In this document: positions 19,734 through 32,108 of the stretch, in pieces
Layout: each line of letters starts with the position of its first letter
Position numbering within the stretch: position 1 is the stretch's first letter
NCBI RefSeq assembly: GCF_016909495.1
Contig: NZ_JAFBFW010000010.1
Span: 62,001 to 126,000, forward strand
Source of the DNA: Pantoea coffeiphila
GTDB taxonomy: Bacteria > Pseudomonadota > Gammaproteobacteria > Enterobacterales > Enterobacteriaceae
Reading direction: 5' to 3'
Length of the DNA stretch: 64,000 bases
Translations under genes and position numbers: made by a program
The notes under the pieces: model-generated
Told to the model about the DNA's origin: nothing
The model's database searches: none
The model's input: only the letters and a program-made list of their open reading frames with translations

Positions 19734-20012
19734 TGTACTTTTCAGGCGACGGTTCTCGCCCGATCTTTTCACCGATGCCAAAGAGTAGATCCCAGCCCCT
19801 CTTCAACCAGTTTCCAAAACATCTCAATCCGTCGAGAGCATAAAAAAGTGCGCCTGTTGAAACACACTTGCGGTATCCGATCGTTCGTCCGCTAACAGCT
19901 CAGACAGCACGTAATATTAAATTACACATGTATCGTCAAAAAAAGAATTCCTGCCTTGCCATAATAACGACTAACACCATGAAAATTATAGTAATAAGAA
20001 AATACTTAGAGA

Positions 20013-21023
20013 ATGGACTCTTCTATGCAACTCCCCCCACTGCTCACGGTGATCGTTCCACTGTACAACGCCGGTCGTTTTTTTAAGCCCTTTATGGAAT
20101 CGCTGCTGGCACAAACTTTCCAACAGCTGGAAATAATCATTGTTGATGATGGCTCAACCGACGGCTCCGGGGAATCGGCCGATGAATATGCCGGCCGTGT
20201 GGCACATATTCGCGTGATCCATCAGGCAAACAGCGGCGTATCCCGGGCCAGGAATGCCGGTCTGCGGGAGGCCCGTGGGCAGTATGTTACCTTTCCCGAT
20301 GCGGACGATATTCTGGAGCCGCAGATGTATCAGACCCTGATGGAAATGGTATTAGCGGATGGTCTTGACGCCGCGCAGTGTAATGCTCTGCGTATTAATG
20401 CTCACAATGATCACAGCAGCCCGCTGATTCCTTTTGACCGATTACAGTCAACGTCCGTCATGTCCGGTGCAGACTGGCTCAACCAGGCGCTGAAAACCCG
20501 CCGCTATCTGCATGTTGTCTGGCTGGGGGTTTATCGTCTTTCGCTGATTCATGAATGCAGGCTGCGCTTTATCCCCGGCCTTCATCATCAGGACATACCG
20601 TGGACGACCGAATTTATGTTTAACGCCCAGAGGGTTCGCTATAGCGATGCACCACTCTACCGTTACAGAATTCATACCGAATCGATTAGCCACCGCCGCC
20701 GCCAAGGTCGGCAAAATGTCCGATACCAGCGCCATTATCTTCGCATCTGCGCTTTGCTGGACGATATGAATCGCCGCTATCAGCATCGGATACCCGTCTA
20801 TCGTTCCTTTCATGCACAAATTACCCGCGAGGCGCTCAGCGTCTGTCATGCTATTCGCCGCGAAACTGATGCCGAGGCCCGCCGCACAATGATTCACGAC
20901 CTCATGCGAACCCGAACCCCTCAGCGTATGATGCGCAACGCACGCGGTATTACACAGTGGTATAAACTGCTGGTATGGCAGATGCGCCTGTTTTATCTTT
21001 ATCACTCCCACCGAGTGAGTTAA
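20013..21023 (+). CDS. Glycosyltransferase family 2 protein, outer core
   Basis: A GT-A fold enzyme of 336 residues with LLTVIVPLYNAGRFF, IIVDDGSTDGS, the TFPDADDILE metal-binding site and a basic C-terminus. It resembles the GT2 gene at 12217 only in the catalytic domain. It stands alone on the plus strand between a divergent GT9 gene and waaA. The 280 bases upstream are AT-rich and likely hold its promoter. ATG 20025 is an alternative start. Substrate unknown. Confidence 0.77.
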   Translation: MDSSMQLPPLLTVIVPLYNAGRFFKPFMESLLAQTFQQLEIIIVDDGSTDGSGESADEYAGRVAHIRVIHQANSGVSRARNAGLREARGQYVTFPDADDILEPQMYQTLMEMVLADGLDAAQCNALRINAHNDHSSPLIPFDRLQSTSVMSGADWLNQALKTRRYLHVVWLGVYRLSLIHECRLRFIPGLHHQDIPWTTEFMFNAQRVRYSDAPLYRYRIHTESISHRRRQGRQNVRYQRHYLRICALLDDMNRRYQHRIPVYRSFHAQITREALSVCHAIRRETDAEARRTMIHDLMRTRTPQRMMRNARGITQWYKLLVWQMRLFYLYHSHRVS

Positions 21024-21178
21024 TAAGACACACTGCGGTATTTAACGCCGCCATCATCAGGTACAGTAGCCCGATAATGAAGTACTGTGAGACAGCATCA
21101 CTTATCTGATAACATGCCCTATTATTCCTTTTTTTGGCAATCTCTGGGCATAAGTCTCTTTTCACCTGAAAAAACAAT

Positions 21179-22456
21179 GTGATGATTACCATTTATACCG
21201 TTTTACTGTATCTCATTCAGCCCTTCATCTGGCTCCGTCTCTGGCTACGCGGGCGGAAAGCGCCTGCCTATCGTCTGCGATGGGCTGAACGCTATGGTTT
21301 CTGCAAAGGTAAAGTAAAACCTGATGGGATCTTGCTGCATTCGGTTTCTGTCGGTGAAACCCTGGCCGCTATACCGCTTGTTCGTGCGCTACGCCATCGT
21401 TATCCCGATCTGCCGATCGTCGTAACGACGATGACGCCAACGGGTTCCGAACGCGCCAGCTCGGCGTTTGGTAAAGACGTTCATCATGTCTATCTGCCCT
21501 ATGATTTACCCGGCGCAATGAACCGCTTCCTGGATACCGTCAATCCCCGACTGGTGATCATTATGGAAACCGAGCTCTGGCCGAACATGATCTCGCTGCT
21601 GCACGCGCGTAAAATTCCACTGGTGATCGCCAACGCCCGTCTGTCCGAACGTTCGGCGAAGGGCTATCAGAAGATCGCCAAGTTTATGAAGCAGCTGCTG
21701 CAAAAAATTACCCTAATCGCCGCGCAAAACCAGGAAGACGGTGAACGCTTTATCGGCCTTGGGCTGAAACGTTCGCATCTGGCGGTGACCGGCAGCCTGA
21801 AGTTTGATATTTCCGTGACCCCAGAGCTGGCTGCTCGCGCCGTGACGCTGCGACGCCAGTGGGCACCGCACCGCCCGGTATGGATAGCCACCAGCACCCA
21901 TGAAGGTGAAGAAAGCATTATTCTGGAGGCGCACCGCAAACTGCTTGCCCGTTTCCCGACGCTGTTGCTGATTCTGGTACCGCGCCACCCGGAGCGCTTT
22001 GACACCGCGCGTAGCCTGACGCAGAAGGCAGGGATGAGCTATACGCTGCGCAGCAGCGGAGAAATCCCCTCCGGCAGCACGCAGGTGGTGATCGGCGATA
22101 CAATGGGTGAACTGATGCTGCTATACGGAATTGCCGATCTGGCGTTTGTGGGCGGCAGCCTGGTTGAGCGCGGCGGTCATAACCCGCTGGAGCCTGCGGC
22201 TCATGCCATTCCGGTTCTGATGGGGCCACATACCTTTAACTTTAAAGATATTTGCTCCCGCCTGCAGCAGGCTGACGGTCTGATCACCGTGACCGATGCC
22301 GATTCACTGGATAAAGAGATTGGTACGCTGCTGACCGACGAGGACTATCGTCTCTATTACGGTCGTCATGCGGTTGATGTTCTGCATCAGAATCAGGGCG
22401 CACTCCAGCGTCTGCTCCATCTACTGGAGCCTCACCTGCCACAGCGGAATCACTAA
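21179..22456 (+). CDS. waaA: Lipid IV(A) 3-deoxy-D-manno-octulosonic acid transferase
   Basis: WaaA adds two Kdo residues to lipid IVA. It is a GT30 enzyme anchored by an N-terminal membrane helix. The 425 residues match E. coli WaaA closely: LLHSVSVGETLAAIPLVRAL with the catalytic glutamate, VVTTMTPTGSER, WIATSTHEGEE and FVGGSLVERGGHNPLEPAAH. The first two codons are GTG and ATG (21179, 21182), and either may start translation. waaE begins directly after its stop codon. Confidence 0.97.
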   Translation: MMITIYTVLLYLIQPFIWLRLWLRGRKAPAYRLRWAERYGFCKGKVKPDGILLHSVSVGETLAAIPLVRALRHRYPDLPIVVTTMTPTGSERASSAFGKDVHHVYLPYDLPGAMNRFLDTVNPRLVIIMETELWPNMISLLHARKIPLVIANARLSERSAKGYQKIAKFMKQLLQKITLIAAQNQEDGERFIGLGLKRSHLAVTGSLKFDISVTPELAARAVTLRRQWAPHRPVWIATSTHEGEESIILEAHRKLLARFPTLLLILVPRHPERFDTARSLTQKAGMSYTLRSSGEIPSGSTQVVIGDTMGELMLLYGIADLAFVGGSLVERGGHNPLEPAAHAIPVLMGPHTFNFKDICSRLQQADGLITVTDADSLDKEIGTLLTDEDYRLYYGRHAVDVLHQNQGALQRLLHLLEPHLPQRNH

Positions 22457-23706
<1,250 letters not shown>

Positions 23707-23708
23707 GT

Positions 23709-24518
23709 CTATTTCTGGCAGCACGGGCAGAAGAAGGTACTTCTCTGAGCGTGTTTACTGCTTTCTATCGGCGTGCCGCACGCGCGGCACGGTTCTCCCG
23801 CCCGCCCATACACCTGTAGCTCCTGAGCAAAGTAGCCGGGCTTCCCGTCGCTCTGCAGAAAATCCCGCAGCGTAGTACCACCCTGTTCGATTGAACGCAG
23901 CAGCACGGCCTTGATGGTGGCCACCAGCAGGTCTGCTTCAGACTCATTGAGCGCCATGGCAGGACGATCGGGATGGATACCGGCAACGAACAGAGATTCA
24001 CTGGCGTAGATGTTGCCCACCCCCACGACCAGCTTGTTGTCCATCAGCCACGGTTTGATCGCCGTGCGTTTACCGCGCGATTTCGCAAACAGATATGCAC
24101 CGTTAAAACTGTCTTCCAGCGGTTCAGGACCGAGATGGGAGAGAACCGAACTGGCTGCAAGGTCTGTACACCATAGCCAGGCACCAAAGCGGCGCGGATC
24201 GGTATAACGCAGAACCTTACCGTTACTCATGACCAGGTCAACGTGGTCATGTTTCGCCGGCGGCAGTTCGTGCGGAAGCATTCGCAGGCTGCCGGACATG
24301 CCCAGGTGGATGATAATCCACCCGGTCGGCAGCTCCAGCAGCAGATATTTGGCACGCCGCTGCACGCTGAGCACGGGCTGATCGCTGAGAGCATGTATTT
24401 CGTGTGAGACGGGCCAGCGCAGGCGGGAATTACGCACCACGGCGTGCAGAATCGTTGCGCCGACCAGATGCGGCTCAATTCCGCGTCGGCTGGTTTCTAC
24501 TTCTGGTAATTCTGGCAT
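23709..24518 (-). CDS. mutM: Formamidopyrimidine-DNA glycosylase
   Basis: MutM removes 8-oxoguanine and formamidopyrimidines from DNA and nicks the abasic site. The 269 residues start [13 protein letters not shown], including catalytic Pro2 and Glu3. They contain [27 protein letters not shown] and the C-terminal zinc finger C-x2-C...C-x2-C (CRACG and FFCPCC). It is downstream of the rpmB-rpmG pair, from which a bidirectional terminator separates it. Confidence 0.97.
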   Translation of the reverse strand: MPELPEVETSRRGIEPHLVGATILHAVVRNSRLRWPVSHEIHALSDQPVLSVQRRAKYLLLELPTGWIIIHLGMSGSLRMLPHELPPAKHDHVDLVMSNGKVLRYTDPRRFGAWLWCTDLAASSVLSHLGPEPLEDSFNGAYLFAKSRGKRTAIKPWLMDNKLVVGVGNIYASESLFVAGIHPDRPAMALNESEADLLVATIKAVLLRSIEQGGTTLRDFLQSDGKPGYFAQELQVYGRAGEPCRACGTPIESSKHAQRSTFFCPCCQK

Positions 24519-24580
24519 CTTCCCGCTCCCGTTGGCTTATCAACATAATGACGCAGTACTCTAATACAAAACTCAGAAAC

Positions 24581-24608
24581 AAAAAAACCCGGCCGGAGCC
24601 GGGTTTTT
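24581..24608. terminator. Bidirectional Rho-independent terminator after rpmG
   Basis: The GC hairpin ACCCGGC / GCCGGGT with loop CGGA is flanked by seven A on the left and five T on the right. It would stop transcription in both directions, mainly the rpmB-rpmG transcript before mutM. Confidence 0.85.
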
Positions 24609-24621
24609 CAACTGAGATTAA

Positions 24622-24792
<171 letters not shown>

Positions 24793-24805
24793 TCAGTTCC
24801 TTACC

Positions 24806-25063
<258 letters not shown>

Positions 25064-25338
25064 TCAGCTCGAGCTTTAAAAATAAGGTTTTGGCCGCCTC
25101 GTCAGACTAATAGCCTATCCAGGCGAGTTCTATGTGAACCCGCTGAGCAGGCCCAAACGCCAAACCCGAGATTCTCAAAGGTGGCGTAGTATACGCCCTG
25201 TAGCGCGAGTGCTCAAGTCCCGAACAGATAAAGATCCCTCTGGATCGCCTGTAACCGTCTTAATTGCATGTGAAACAGCCTGTTTTTGTACGCTGAACGG
25301 CCCGACATTCGTGATTGAGGGCAGTAAAAGGCGATTTT

Positions 25339-26010
25339 TCACATCCACCCCAGTTCGGCAAAAGAAAAATATTCACCTCGCCCAATCACGATATGGTCAA
25401 GCACACGAATGTTAAGCAACGAGCAGGCACGGACGATTTGCTGAGTAATATCACGATCGGCGCGGCTTGGTTTTGCCAGCCCGGAGGGATGATTGTGAGC
25501 CAAAATCAGTGCCGCCGCATTGCGCTTTAAGGCTTCGCGGACAATTTCCCGCGGATGGACTTCCACGCTGTTGATGGTGCCGCTGAACATCTCGCAGGTA
25601 TGGATAACCCGGTGCTGGTTATCAAAAAAGATCACCTGAAAGATCTCGCGCTCCCGATGAGCAAGCGAACTGTGTAAAAAATCCAGCATTTGCTCAGAGC
25701 TTGTCACGGCATGGCTCTTCAGCGCTTCCTGACAGGTAAAACAGCGCCTCGCCAGCTGAGCGACGGCATGAATCTGCGCATATTTAGCGACACCTATCCC
25801 ACCGACCGACTGGAAATCCTCTTTTGTTGCATGCATCAGCCGATACAGCGAGCCAAAATGATCGATCAAGCGCTGCGACAATTCCATCACATGCACACCG
25901 CGCGTACCGGTGCGCAAAAAAATGGCCAACAGCTCACAGTCACTCAGCGTGGCCGCTCCAAATTTGATCAGCTTTTCACGCGGGGGCAACCCCTGCCACT
26001 TATTTTCCAT
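25339..26010 (-). CDS. radC: RadC family JAB-domain protein
   Basis: This 223-residue protein has an N-terminal helix-hairpin-helix-like region ([27 protein letters not shown]) and a C-terminal JAB/MPN metalloprotein domain with the motif HNHPSG and a downstream aspartate (SRADRDIT). The historical link to DNA repair is weak and the biochemical activity is unsettled. It occupies the same position between rpmB and coaBC (dfp) as in E. coli (yicR). Confidence 0.93.
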   Translation of the reverse strand: MENKWQGLPPREKLIKFGAATLSDCELLAIFLRTGTRGVHVMELSQRLIDHFGSLYRLMHATKEDFQSVGGIGVAKYAQIHAVAQLARRCFTCQEALKSHAVTSSEQMLDFLHSSLAHREREIFQVIFFDNQHRVIHTCEMFSGTINSVEVHPREIVREALKRNAAALILAHNHPSGLAKPSRADRDITQQIVRACSLLNIRVLDHIVIGRGEYFSFAELGWM

Positions 26011-26204
26011 CTTCTGCGTCTCCTTGCCTGAATACGCAAAAGCATGTCATTATATACAGTAGTTTTCTATCACCACCCGCCAGCTTTACGAGGCAGATCG
26101 CAAAGGGACCCAGGTGAAAAATAACCAGCCCGATCGAATGTGATAAAATATCCGGCATTGCGGTACAAAGTTACCGGGCAGGCTCAACAGAAGGCGAAAG
26201 GCAG

Positions 26205-27419
26205 ATGATGGGATTATCGGGAAAGCGGATTGTTCTGGGCGTCAGCGGCGGTATTGCTGCCTATAAAACGCCAGAGCTGGTCCGCAGGCTCCGCGATCGC
26301 GGAGCAGAAGTCCGCGTGGTGATGACGGATGCTGCGAAAGCTTTTATCACCCCACTTAGCTTACAGGCCGTTTCCGGTTTCCCGGTATCGGATGATTTGC
26401 TCGATCCGGCTGCCGAAGCGGCGATGGGCCATATCGAACTAGGGAAATGGGCAGATCTGGTGATTCTGGCACCGGCGACTGCCGATCTTATCGCACGCGT
26501 TACTGCCGGAATGGCTAACGATCTCGTCACCACGATTTGTCTGGCAACGGCGGCCCCTATTGCGATTGTTCCTGCCATGAATCAGCAGATGTATCGCGCG
26601 CTCCCCACCCAGCATAACATCCAGCAGCTGGCACAGCGTGGTGTGATGATCTGGGGCCCTGACAGCGGCAGCCAGGCCTGCGGTGACGTTGGCCCGGGAC
26701 GCATGCTTGACCCATTAGCGATTGTTGATCTGGCTGTTAGCTGGGCCACACCTGTCAATGACCTGCAACATCTTCATATTATGATCACCGCGGGCCCCAC
26801 TCGCGAAGCACTGGACCCGGTGCGCTTCATCAGTAACCACAGCTCCGGTAAAATGGGGTTTGCCATCGCCGCAGCCGCAGCCAAACGCGGGGCCAGCGTC
26901 ACGCTGGTAGCGGGTCCTGTTGAATTGCTAACCCCACCATGGGTCAAACGCATCGACGTCACGACGGCACTTGAGATGCAGCACGCCGTGATGGAACAGG
27001 TGGCGAAGCAGCATATTTTCATCGGCTGTGCAGCGGTGGCTGATTATCGCGCCGCAGCGGTTGCCGAAGAAAAAATCAAAAAGCAGGGTGATGAAATTAC
27101 CCTGAAAATGGTGAAAAACCCTGATATCGTCGCCGGCGTGGCGGCTTTAGCCGAGGGGCGCCCCTACGTGGTAGGATTTGCTGCTGAAACCCAGAATGTG
27201 GAAGAATACGCACAACAAAAACGGGCGCGCAAGAATCTGGACTTGATCTGCGCCAATAATGTTGCCAAAGCCGGGCAGGGTTTCAATAGCGATTCCAATG
27301 CTCTTCACCTTTTTTGGCAGGAAGGAGATAAAATCTTACCGCTCAGCGATAAGTCTCTCCTTGGCCAACAGTTACTAGACGAGATAGTCATCCATTATGA
27401 TGAAAAAAATCGACGTTAA
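26205..27419 (+). CDS. coaBC: Bifunctional phosphopantothenoylcysteine decarboxylase/phosphopantothenate-cysteine ligase
   Basis: The fused enzyme joins cysteine to 4'-phosphopantothenate and decarboxylates the product to 4'-phosphopantetheine. The N-terminal flavoprotein CoaC half (to about residue 190) has [35 protein letters not shown], and the PAMNQQMY motif with substrate-binding Asn. The C-terminal CoaB half has [22 protein letters not shown] and the KMVKNPDI lysine segment. Its last 23 bases overlap dut. Together with coaD this window holds the last three CoA steps before the kinase. Confidence 0.96.
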   Translation: MMGLSGKRIVLGVSGGIAAYKTPELVRRLRDRGAEVRVVMTDAAKAFITPLSLQAVSGFPVSDDLLDPAAEAAMGHIELGKWADLVILAPATADLIARVTAGMANDLVTTICLATAAPIAIVPAMNQQMYRALPTQHNIQQLAQRGVMIWGPDSGSQACGDVGPGRMLDPLAIVDLAVSWATPVNDLQHLHIMITAGPTREALDPVRFISNHSSGKMGFAIAAAAAKRGASVTLVAGPVELLTPPWVKRIDVTTALEMQHAVMEQVAKQHIFIGCAAVADYRAAAVAEEKIKKQGDEITLKMVKNPDIVAGVAALAEGRPYVVGFAAETQNVEEYAQQKRARKNLDLICANNVAKAGQGFNSDSNALHLFWQEGDKILPLSDKSLLGQQLLDEIVIHYDEKNRR

Positions 27420-27855
27420 GATTTTAGATCCGCGTGTCGGCAACGAATTCCCTCTGCCGACCTACGCGACCTCTGGATCTGCCGGGCTTGATCTACGCGC
27501 ATGCCTGGACGGCGCAGTTGATCTGCAGCCGGGCCAGACTACGCTGGTGCCAACGGGGTTAGCTATCCATATTGCCGACCCGACGCTGGCTGCAGTTATT
27601 CTGCCGCGTTCCGGCCTCGGGCATAAACATGGCGTGGTGCTGGGCAACCTGGTTGGCCTGATTGATTCTGACTACCAGGGACAGCTGATGGTTTCCGTCT
27701 GGAACCGCGGCCAGGACGCATTTACTATCGAACCCGGCGAGCGTATTGCTCAGATGGTCTTTGTTCCTGTGGTGCAGGCTGAGTTCAATCTGGTCAACGA
27801 TTTTGACACCAGCGTGCGTGGTGAAGGCGGTTTTGGCCATTCTGGTCGCCAGTAA
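27397..27855 (+). CDS. dut: dUTP diphosphatase
   Basis: Dut hydrolyses dUTP to dUMP and pyrophosphate, keeping uracil out of DNA and feeding dTMP synthesis. The 152-residue trimeric dUTPase shows the five motifs, including [45 protein letters not shown] and the C-terminal [10 protein letters not shown]. The start overlaps coaBC. The codons ATG ATG at 27397 and 27400 are both possible. Confidence 0.97.
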   Translation: MMKKIDVKILDPRVGNEFPLPTYATSGSAGLDLRACLDGAVDLQPGQTTLVPTGLAIHIADPTLAAVILPRSGLGHKHGVVLGNLVGLIDSDYQGQLMVSVWNRGQDAFTIEPGERIAQMVFVPVVQAEFNLVNDFDTSVRGEGGFGHSGRQ

Positions 27856-27892
27856 CTCACCACCACTCCCGTAAAACGAAACCCGTTTTTCG

Positions 27893-27914
27893 CCGTGAGC
27901 CATCAGGCTCACGG
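27893..27914. terminator. Hairpin between dut and slmA
   Basis: Perfect nine-base inverted repeat CCGTGAGCC / GGCTCACGG with loop ATCA in the 114-base dut-slmA gap. There is no adjacent T run, so termination is uncertain. It may be a partial terminator or a processing site. Confidence 0.45.
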
Positions 27915-27969
27915 ACGTTGCGTGGGCTCGTGCCCATTTATGGTGATCTTTTCAGGGGTCTTTTAAGAC

Positions 27970-28566
27970 ATGGTTGAAAAAAAGAGTGCGAAAAGGAATC
28001 GTCGCGAGGAAATCCTGCAGGCACTGGCGCAGATGCTGGAATCAAGTGATGGCAGCCAGCGGATAACGACCGCAAAACTGGCGGCAAGCGTTGGCGTATC
28101 TGAAGCTGCGCTCTACCGTCATTTTCCCAGCAAGACCAAGATGTTTGACAGCCTGATCGAATTTATCGAAGACAGCCTGATTACGCGCATCAATCTGATT
28201 TTGAAAGACGAAAAAGAAACGCTGCCGCGTTTGCGTCTTATCACGCAGTTGATTCTGGGCTTTGGTGAGCGTAATCCGGGTTTAACGCGAATTTTGACCG
28301 GCCATGCGCTGATGTTTGAACAGGATCGTCTGCAGGGGCGTATCAACCAGCTGTTTGAGCGTATTGAAGTACAAATTCGCCAGGTAATGCGCGAAAAGAA
28401 AATGCGTGAAGGCGAAGGGTTCGCTACGGATGAAACGCTGTTGGCCAGCCAGCTTCTGGCTTTTTGCGAAGGGCTGCTTTCGCGTTTTGTTCGTTCAGAG
28501 TTTCGCTATCGTCCGACAGCGGAATTTGAAGTTCGCTGGCCGCTGTTCGCAATGCAGCTGGTGTAA
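27970..28566 (+). CDS. slmA: Nucleoid occlusion factor SlmA
   Basis: SlmA is a TetR-family DNA-binding protein that binds SBS sites and blocks FtsZ ring assembly over the chromosome. The 198 residues carry the N-terminal helix-turn-helix [20 protein letters not shown], followed by the all-helical C-terminal domain with [26 protein letters not shown] sequence. It lies after dut and is convergent with pyrE. Confidence 0.96.
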   Translation: MVEKKSAKRNRREEILQALAQMLESSDGSQRITTAKLAASVGVSEAALYRHFPSKTKMFDSLIEFIEDSLITRINLILKDEKETLPRLRLITQLILGFGERNPGLTRILTGHALMFEQDRLQGRINQLFERIEVQIRQVMREKKMREGEGFATDETLLASQLLAFCEGLLSRFVRSEFRYRPTAEFEVRWPLFAMQLV

Positions 28567-28574
28567 ACCGACGT

Positions 28575-28601
28575 GGACTGGCCCAGCAATGAGGCCAGTC
28601 C
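28575..28601. terminator. Hairpin between convergent slmA and pyrE
   Basis: Nine-base perfect inverted repeat GGACTGGCC / GGCCAGTCC around a nine-base loop, placed between the two stop codons. It is probably a bidirectional transcription stop. T runs are weak. Confidence 0.5.
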
Positions 28602-28629
28602 ATATCGACTTTTCAGATCAGCAGATGAT

Positions 28630-29271
28630 TCAGATACCGTATTCGCTACGGTAGGCGCGAACTGCCGCCAGGTGATCGGCAAGCTCAGGTTTCTCTTCCA
28701 GATAGCTGATTAACTCTTTCAGCGTGATAATCGAAATCACCTTACAGCCGTAATCCCGCTCCACTTCCTGGATAGCCGAAATGGCGCCGCGTCCGCGTTC
28801 CTGACGATCGAGGGAAATCAGTACACCAGCCAGGCTCGCCTCGTTCGCCGCAATGATCTCCATAGACTCACGGATCGCCGTACCGGCGGTAATCACATCA
28901 TCCACCAGCATCACCTTACCCTGCAGCGGGCTGCCAACCAGCGTGCCGCCTTCACCGTGAGTTTTGGCCTCTTTTCGGTTAAAGCAGTACGGCACATCGC
29001 GATCGTGATGATCGGCCAGTGCAACAGCAGTGGTGGTAGCAATCGGGATACCTTTGTAGGCCGGACCAAACAGCAGATCGAAATCAATGCCTGAATCTAC
29101 CAGAGCCTGCGCATAGAAACGGCCCAACAGGGCCAGATCGCGACCGGTGTTGAACAGACCTGCGTTAAAGAAGTACGGGCTTTTACGCCCTGACTTCAGC
29201 GTGAACTCACCAAACTTCAGCACCTGCTTGTTGATGGCGAATTCGATAAATTGGCGCTGCCAGGCTTTCAT
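28630..29271 (-). CDS. pyrE: Orotate phosphoribosyltransferase
   Basis: PyrE joins orotate to PRPP to make OMP, the fifth step of pyrimidine synthesis. Start 29271 ([13 protein letters not shown]) is chosen to match the 213-residue E. coli enzyme. The PRPP-binding motif is [13 protein letters not shown], and [17 protein letters not shown] and [13 protein letters not shown] form the active-site loop. It is the second gene of the rph-pyrE operon, behind an attenuator. Confidence 0.97.
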   Translation of the reverse strand: MKAWQRQFIEFAINKQVLKFGEFTLKSGRKSPYFFNAGLFNTGRDLALLGRFYAQALVDSGIDFDLLFGPAYKGIPIATTTAVALADHHDRDVPYCFNRKEAKTHGEGGTLVGSPLQGKVMLVDDVITAGTAIRESMEIIAANEASLAGVLISLDRQERGRGAISAIQEVERDYGCKVISIITLKELISYLEEKPELADHLAAVRAYRSEYGI

Positions 29272-29295
29272 GTTGTCATTCCTCAATATTCAGGC

Positions 29296-29323
29296 AAAAA
29301 AAAGGCGACTCTTGGGTCGCCTG
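29296..29323 (-). promoter_or_regulatory. pyrE transcription attenuator (terminator in rph-pyrE gap)
   Basis: On the minus strand the gap holds GGCGACCC...GGGTCGCC-type complementarity: stem AGGCGAC / GTCGCCT with loop CCAAGA, followed by eight T. It lies just after the rph stop and about 25 bases before pyrE. In E. coli the same arrangement couples pyrE expression to UTP: with low UTP the polymerase pauses, ribosomes follow to the end of rph and disrupt the hairpin. That mechanism is transferred from E. coli; here I see the structure and spacing. Confidence 0.85.
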
Positions 29324-29328
29324 GAAAA

Positions 29329-30045
29329 TCAGTTACTCAGCGCCGCTTTCTGCGCCTGTACCAGTGTGTCAATGCCGCCCCGGGCCAGCTCAAGCAGCTT
29401 GAGCAACTCATCGTGGCTGAAGGGTTCACCCTCTGCTGTCCCCTGAACTTCAATCATGCGGCCGTCTTCGGTCATCACCACATTCATATCGGTTTCGGCA
29501 GCGGAATCCTCAACATATTCCAGATCGCACAGCGCTTCGCCATTTACGATGCCAACGGAAATGGCAGCAACCATGCCTTTCATTGGATTGGCCTTCAGCT
29601 TGCCAATCGCAACAAGGTGGTTCAGTGCATCGGCCAGCGCCACGCAGGCACCAGTGATGGATGCGGTGCGCGTACCGCCGTCGGCTTGTAATACGTCGCA
29701 GTCCAGGGTGATGGTAAATTCGCCCAGCGCTTTCAGATCCAGCGCGGCGCGCAGGGAGCGAGCAATCAGACGCTGGATCTCCAGCGTGCGGCCACCCTGT
29801 TTACCTTTCGCCGCTTCGCGGGCGTTACGGCTATGGGTGGCGCGAGGCAGCATGCCGTATTCAGCCGTCACCCATCCCTGCCCCTGACCTTTCAGGAAAC
29901 GAGGAACGCCCTCTTCAATCGTTGCAGTACACAGTACTTTGGTATCACCGAATTCAACCAGCACAGAGCCTTCTGCATGTTTGGTGTAATGACGGGTCAG
30001 GGTTACGGGGCGCACCTGATGTGCGCTACGGCCTGATGGACGCAT
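29329..30045 (-). CDS. rph: Ribonuclease PH
   Basis: RNase PH is a phosphorolytic 3'-exonuclease that trims tRNA precursors. The 238 residues are intact, unlike the frameshifted gene in E. coli K-12: [48 protein letters not shown] and the C-terminal [12 protein letters not shown]. As the leader cistron of pyrE its intact 3' end matters for attenuation. The first gene of the rph-pyrE operon. Confidence 0.96.
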   Translation of the reverse strand: MRPSGRSAHQVRPVTLTRHYTKHAEGSVLVEFGDTKVLCTATIEEGVPRFLKGQGQGWVTAEYGMLPRATHSRNAREAAKGKQGGRTLEIQRLIARSLRAALDLKALGEFTITLDCDVLQADGGTRTASITGACVALADALNHLVAIGKLKANPMKGMVAAISVGIVNGEALCDLEYVEDSAAETDMNVVMTEDGRMIEVQGTAEGEPFSHDELLKLLELARGGIDTLVQAQKAALSN

Positions 30046-30258
30046 AGTATGTTCTCCGGCTAGCTAATTATAATTGGCTGCGCATTATACGGATTTCACT
30101 GGTGAATGCCTATCTAAGGCAGCTTCATCCGCGCGCTGTTATGCAACTGGCAGATAATCAACGTTTAAAACAGCAAGATAATCGGGAACAGGATGTAAAA
30201 ATAATCGAGATATGGCTAAATGCCCCTCTTTATTGACTCTTCACGCGGGACCGTCCGT

Positions 30259-31443
30259 ATGACTGCTGTTTTACATTTTATTCTGGCCCTGGCCATTATC
30301 TTCTGCCTGGCGCTGCTATTCAGTTCCGACCGAAAGAAAATTCGTCCACGCGTACTGTTACAGCTGGTCGTAATTGAAGGCGCTTTGGCCTGGTTCTTCC
30401 TGCACGCATCCGGTGGACTAAGCGTAGTGAGTGCCGTGTCCGGCTTCTTCGAGGTGCTGTTGAAATATGCCGCACAGGGTACCGACTTTGTGTTTGGCAA
30501 CATGAGCTCGCAGGGGCTAGCTTTTATCTTCCTGGGCGTACTGTGCCCAATCGTCTTTATCTCTGCGCTAATCGGTATTTTACAGCACCTGAAGATTCTG
30601 CCGCTGCTGATCCGGTTTGTTGGTACCGTGCTGTCTAAAATCAACGGTATGGGTAAGCTGGAGTCATTCAACGCCGTCAGTACCTTAATCCTTGGTCAGT
30701 CAGAGAACTTTATCGCCTATAAGGGTATCCTGGCAGAGATTTCGGAGCGGCGCCTCTACTCAATGGCCGCAGCCGCGATGTCTACCGTTTCACTGTCGAT
30801 TGTCGGTGCCTACATGTCGATGATTGAACCGCGCTATGTAGTAGCCGCACTGGTGCTTAACATGTTTAGCACCTTTATCATCCTGTCAATTATTAACCCG
30901 ACGCCGGTGGGTGATGAACCCGAGATTCGGCTGGAAAAACTGCACGAAGACCAGAGCTTCTTTGAGATGCTTGGCGAGTACATCCTCGCAGGTTTTAAAG
31001 TCGCGATGATTATCCTGGCCATGCTGATTGGATTTATTGCCCTAATCACAGCGGTTAATGCACTGTTCGCTGCGGTATTCGGTATCAGCTTCCAGCAGAT
31101 CCTTGGCTATATTTTCTGGCCGTTTGCCTGGCTGATCGGTATTCCGCCGGCCGATGCCCTGAAAGCCGCCAGTATTATGGCCACTAAGCTGGTGACCAAC
31201 GAGTTTGTCGCGATGATCGAACTGAAAAAAATCGCAGCCGAACTGTCACCACGCGGGCTGGGGATACTGTCCGTATTTCTGGTTTCGTTTGCTAACTTTG
31301 CCTCCATCGGCATTGTGGCAGGTGCCATCAAGGGACTTAACGAGCAGCAGGGAAACGTGGTGTCTCGCTTCGGGCTGAAGCTAATTTATGGATCCACGCT
31401 GGTCAGTTTACTTTCCGCCGCCTTCGCCGGATTGGTGTTGTAA
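30259..31443 (+). CDS. nupC: Nucleoside:H+ symporter NupC (CNT family)
   Basis: NupC imports nucleosides using the proton gradient. The 394-residue inner-membrane protein has about eight to ten hydrophobic segments. Family marks are [36 protein letters not shown] and [13 protein letters not shown]. Start 30259 ([14 protein letters not shown]) is preferred over ATG 30220 because it aligns with E. coli NupC and has GCGGGA upstream. In E. coli nupC is elsewhere, so its place between rph and yicC is a lineage difference. Confidence 0.93.
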   Translation: MTAVLHFILALAIIFCLALLFSSDRKKIRPRVLLQLVVIEGALAWFFLHASGGLSVVSAVSGFFEVLLKYAAQGTDFVFGNMSSQGLAFIFLGVLCPIVFISALIGILQHLKILPLLIRFVGTVLSKINGMGKLESFNAVSTLILGQSENFIAYKGILAEISERRLYSMAAAAMSTVSLSIVGAYMSMIEPRYVVAALVLNMFSTFIILSIINPTPVGDEPEIRLEKLHEDQSFFEMLGEYILAGFKVAMIILAMLIGFIALITAVNALFAAVFGISFQQILGYIFWPFAWLIGIPPADALKAASIMATKLVTNEFVAMIELKKIAAELSPRGLGILSVFLVSFANFASIGIVAGAIKGLNEQQGNVVSRFGLKLIYGSTLVSLLSAAFAGLVL

Positions 31444-31448
31444 ACATT

Positions 31449-31474
31449 CAGCCCGGTACTGCGGTACCGGGCTG
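31449..31474. terminator. Bidirectional terminator between nupC and the lipoprotein gene
   Basis: An eleven-base perfect inverted repeat CAGCCCGGTAC / GTACCGGGCTG with loop TGCG, located directly after the nupC stop and before the convergent lipoprotein stop. Confidence 0.7.
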
Positions 31475-31493
31475 CTTGATAAGTTAATGCCGG

Positions 31494-31925
31494 TCAGAAA
31501 GCCACACAGGCTGACGTATCAACCCGCATAACCGAATCCTGAGCAAAACGCTGCTTGTAAATCGCCCTCAACGCTTCAATCCCCTGCTCACTGCTCCGAT
31601 CCGTTGGGTGAATCAGCATCAGCGCTTTGCTGTCTTCACGCGCGAGTTTTCCATCGTTGCCCAGCCACTGCCCTTTCGCGTTAAATACCGTCAGGCCATC
31701 TTTAAAGCGCGGCGTAACGTCCTTATCAACAAACGTCTGCCATTCAGCCTCAGTAATCGCCTGCCCGTGCGGCCTGTTCAGGCCAAAATAGAGCGTTGTC
31801 TGCTGCATCGCCTCACCGGTCGCACATGTCGGTGTCGGTGCAGCTGTGCTCGTCACCTTGCCTGGCACACTGCATCCCGTGAGCGCTAAGAGTAAAAAAG
31901 AAGAATAAAATAAACGAGCAGACAT
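31494..31925 (-). CDS. DUF3574 domain lipoprotein
   Basis: A 143-residue predicted lipoprotein. The signal peptide ends in the lipobox LALTGC (Cys at about residue 18), followed by a short Thr/Pro-rich linker. The single domain has TTLYFGLNRPHG, ITEAEWQTFVDKDVTPRF and DGLTVFNAKGQW, which are typical of DUF3574. Its function is unknown. A pair of cysteines (CATG early, SACVAF at the end) could form a disulfide. It is monocistronic and convergent with nupC. Confidence 0.8.
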   Translation of the reverse strand: MSARLFYSSFLLLALTGCSVPGKVTSTAAPTPTCATGEAMQQTTLYFGLNRPHGQAITEAEWQTFVDKDVTPRFKDGLTVFNAKGQWLGNDGKLAREDSKALMLIHPTDRSSEQGIEALRAIYKQRFAQDSVMRVDTSACVAF

Positions 31926-32108
31926 GAACTCTCCTGGTAAATAACGATGGCGATCGAGTGGCCCGGCACTCAGGCCGGATTATTCTTAACATATTAATCT
32001 CTGGTTGATAAAACGTCAGCCGTTGCTCCGACTTTTGACTGAATACCTGTTAAGCCAGCGCCTGCGCCGTTATACTTCCGGCATCTTTCTCTTAAGCGAG
32101 TACGCAAA

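Noticed and set aside
25134..25530. Plus-strand frames between rpmB and radC
   Set aside because: They run through the promoter region and the 3' end of radC, with no ribosome site or recognisable product.
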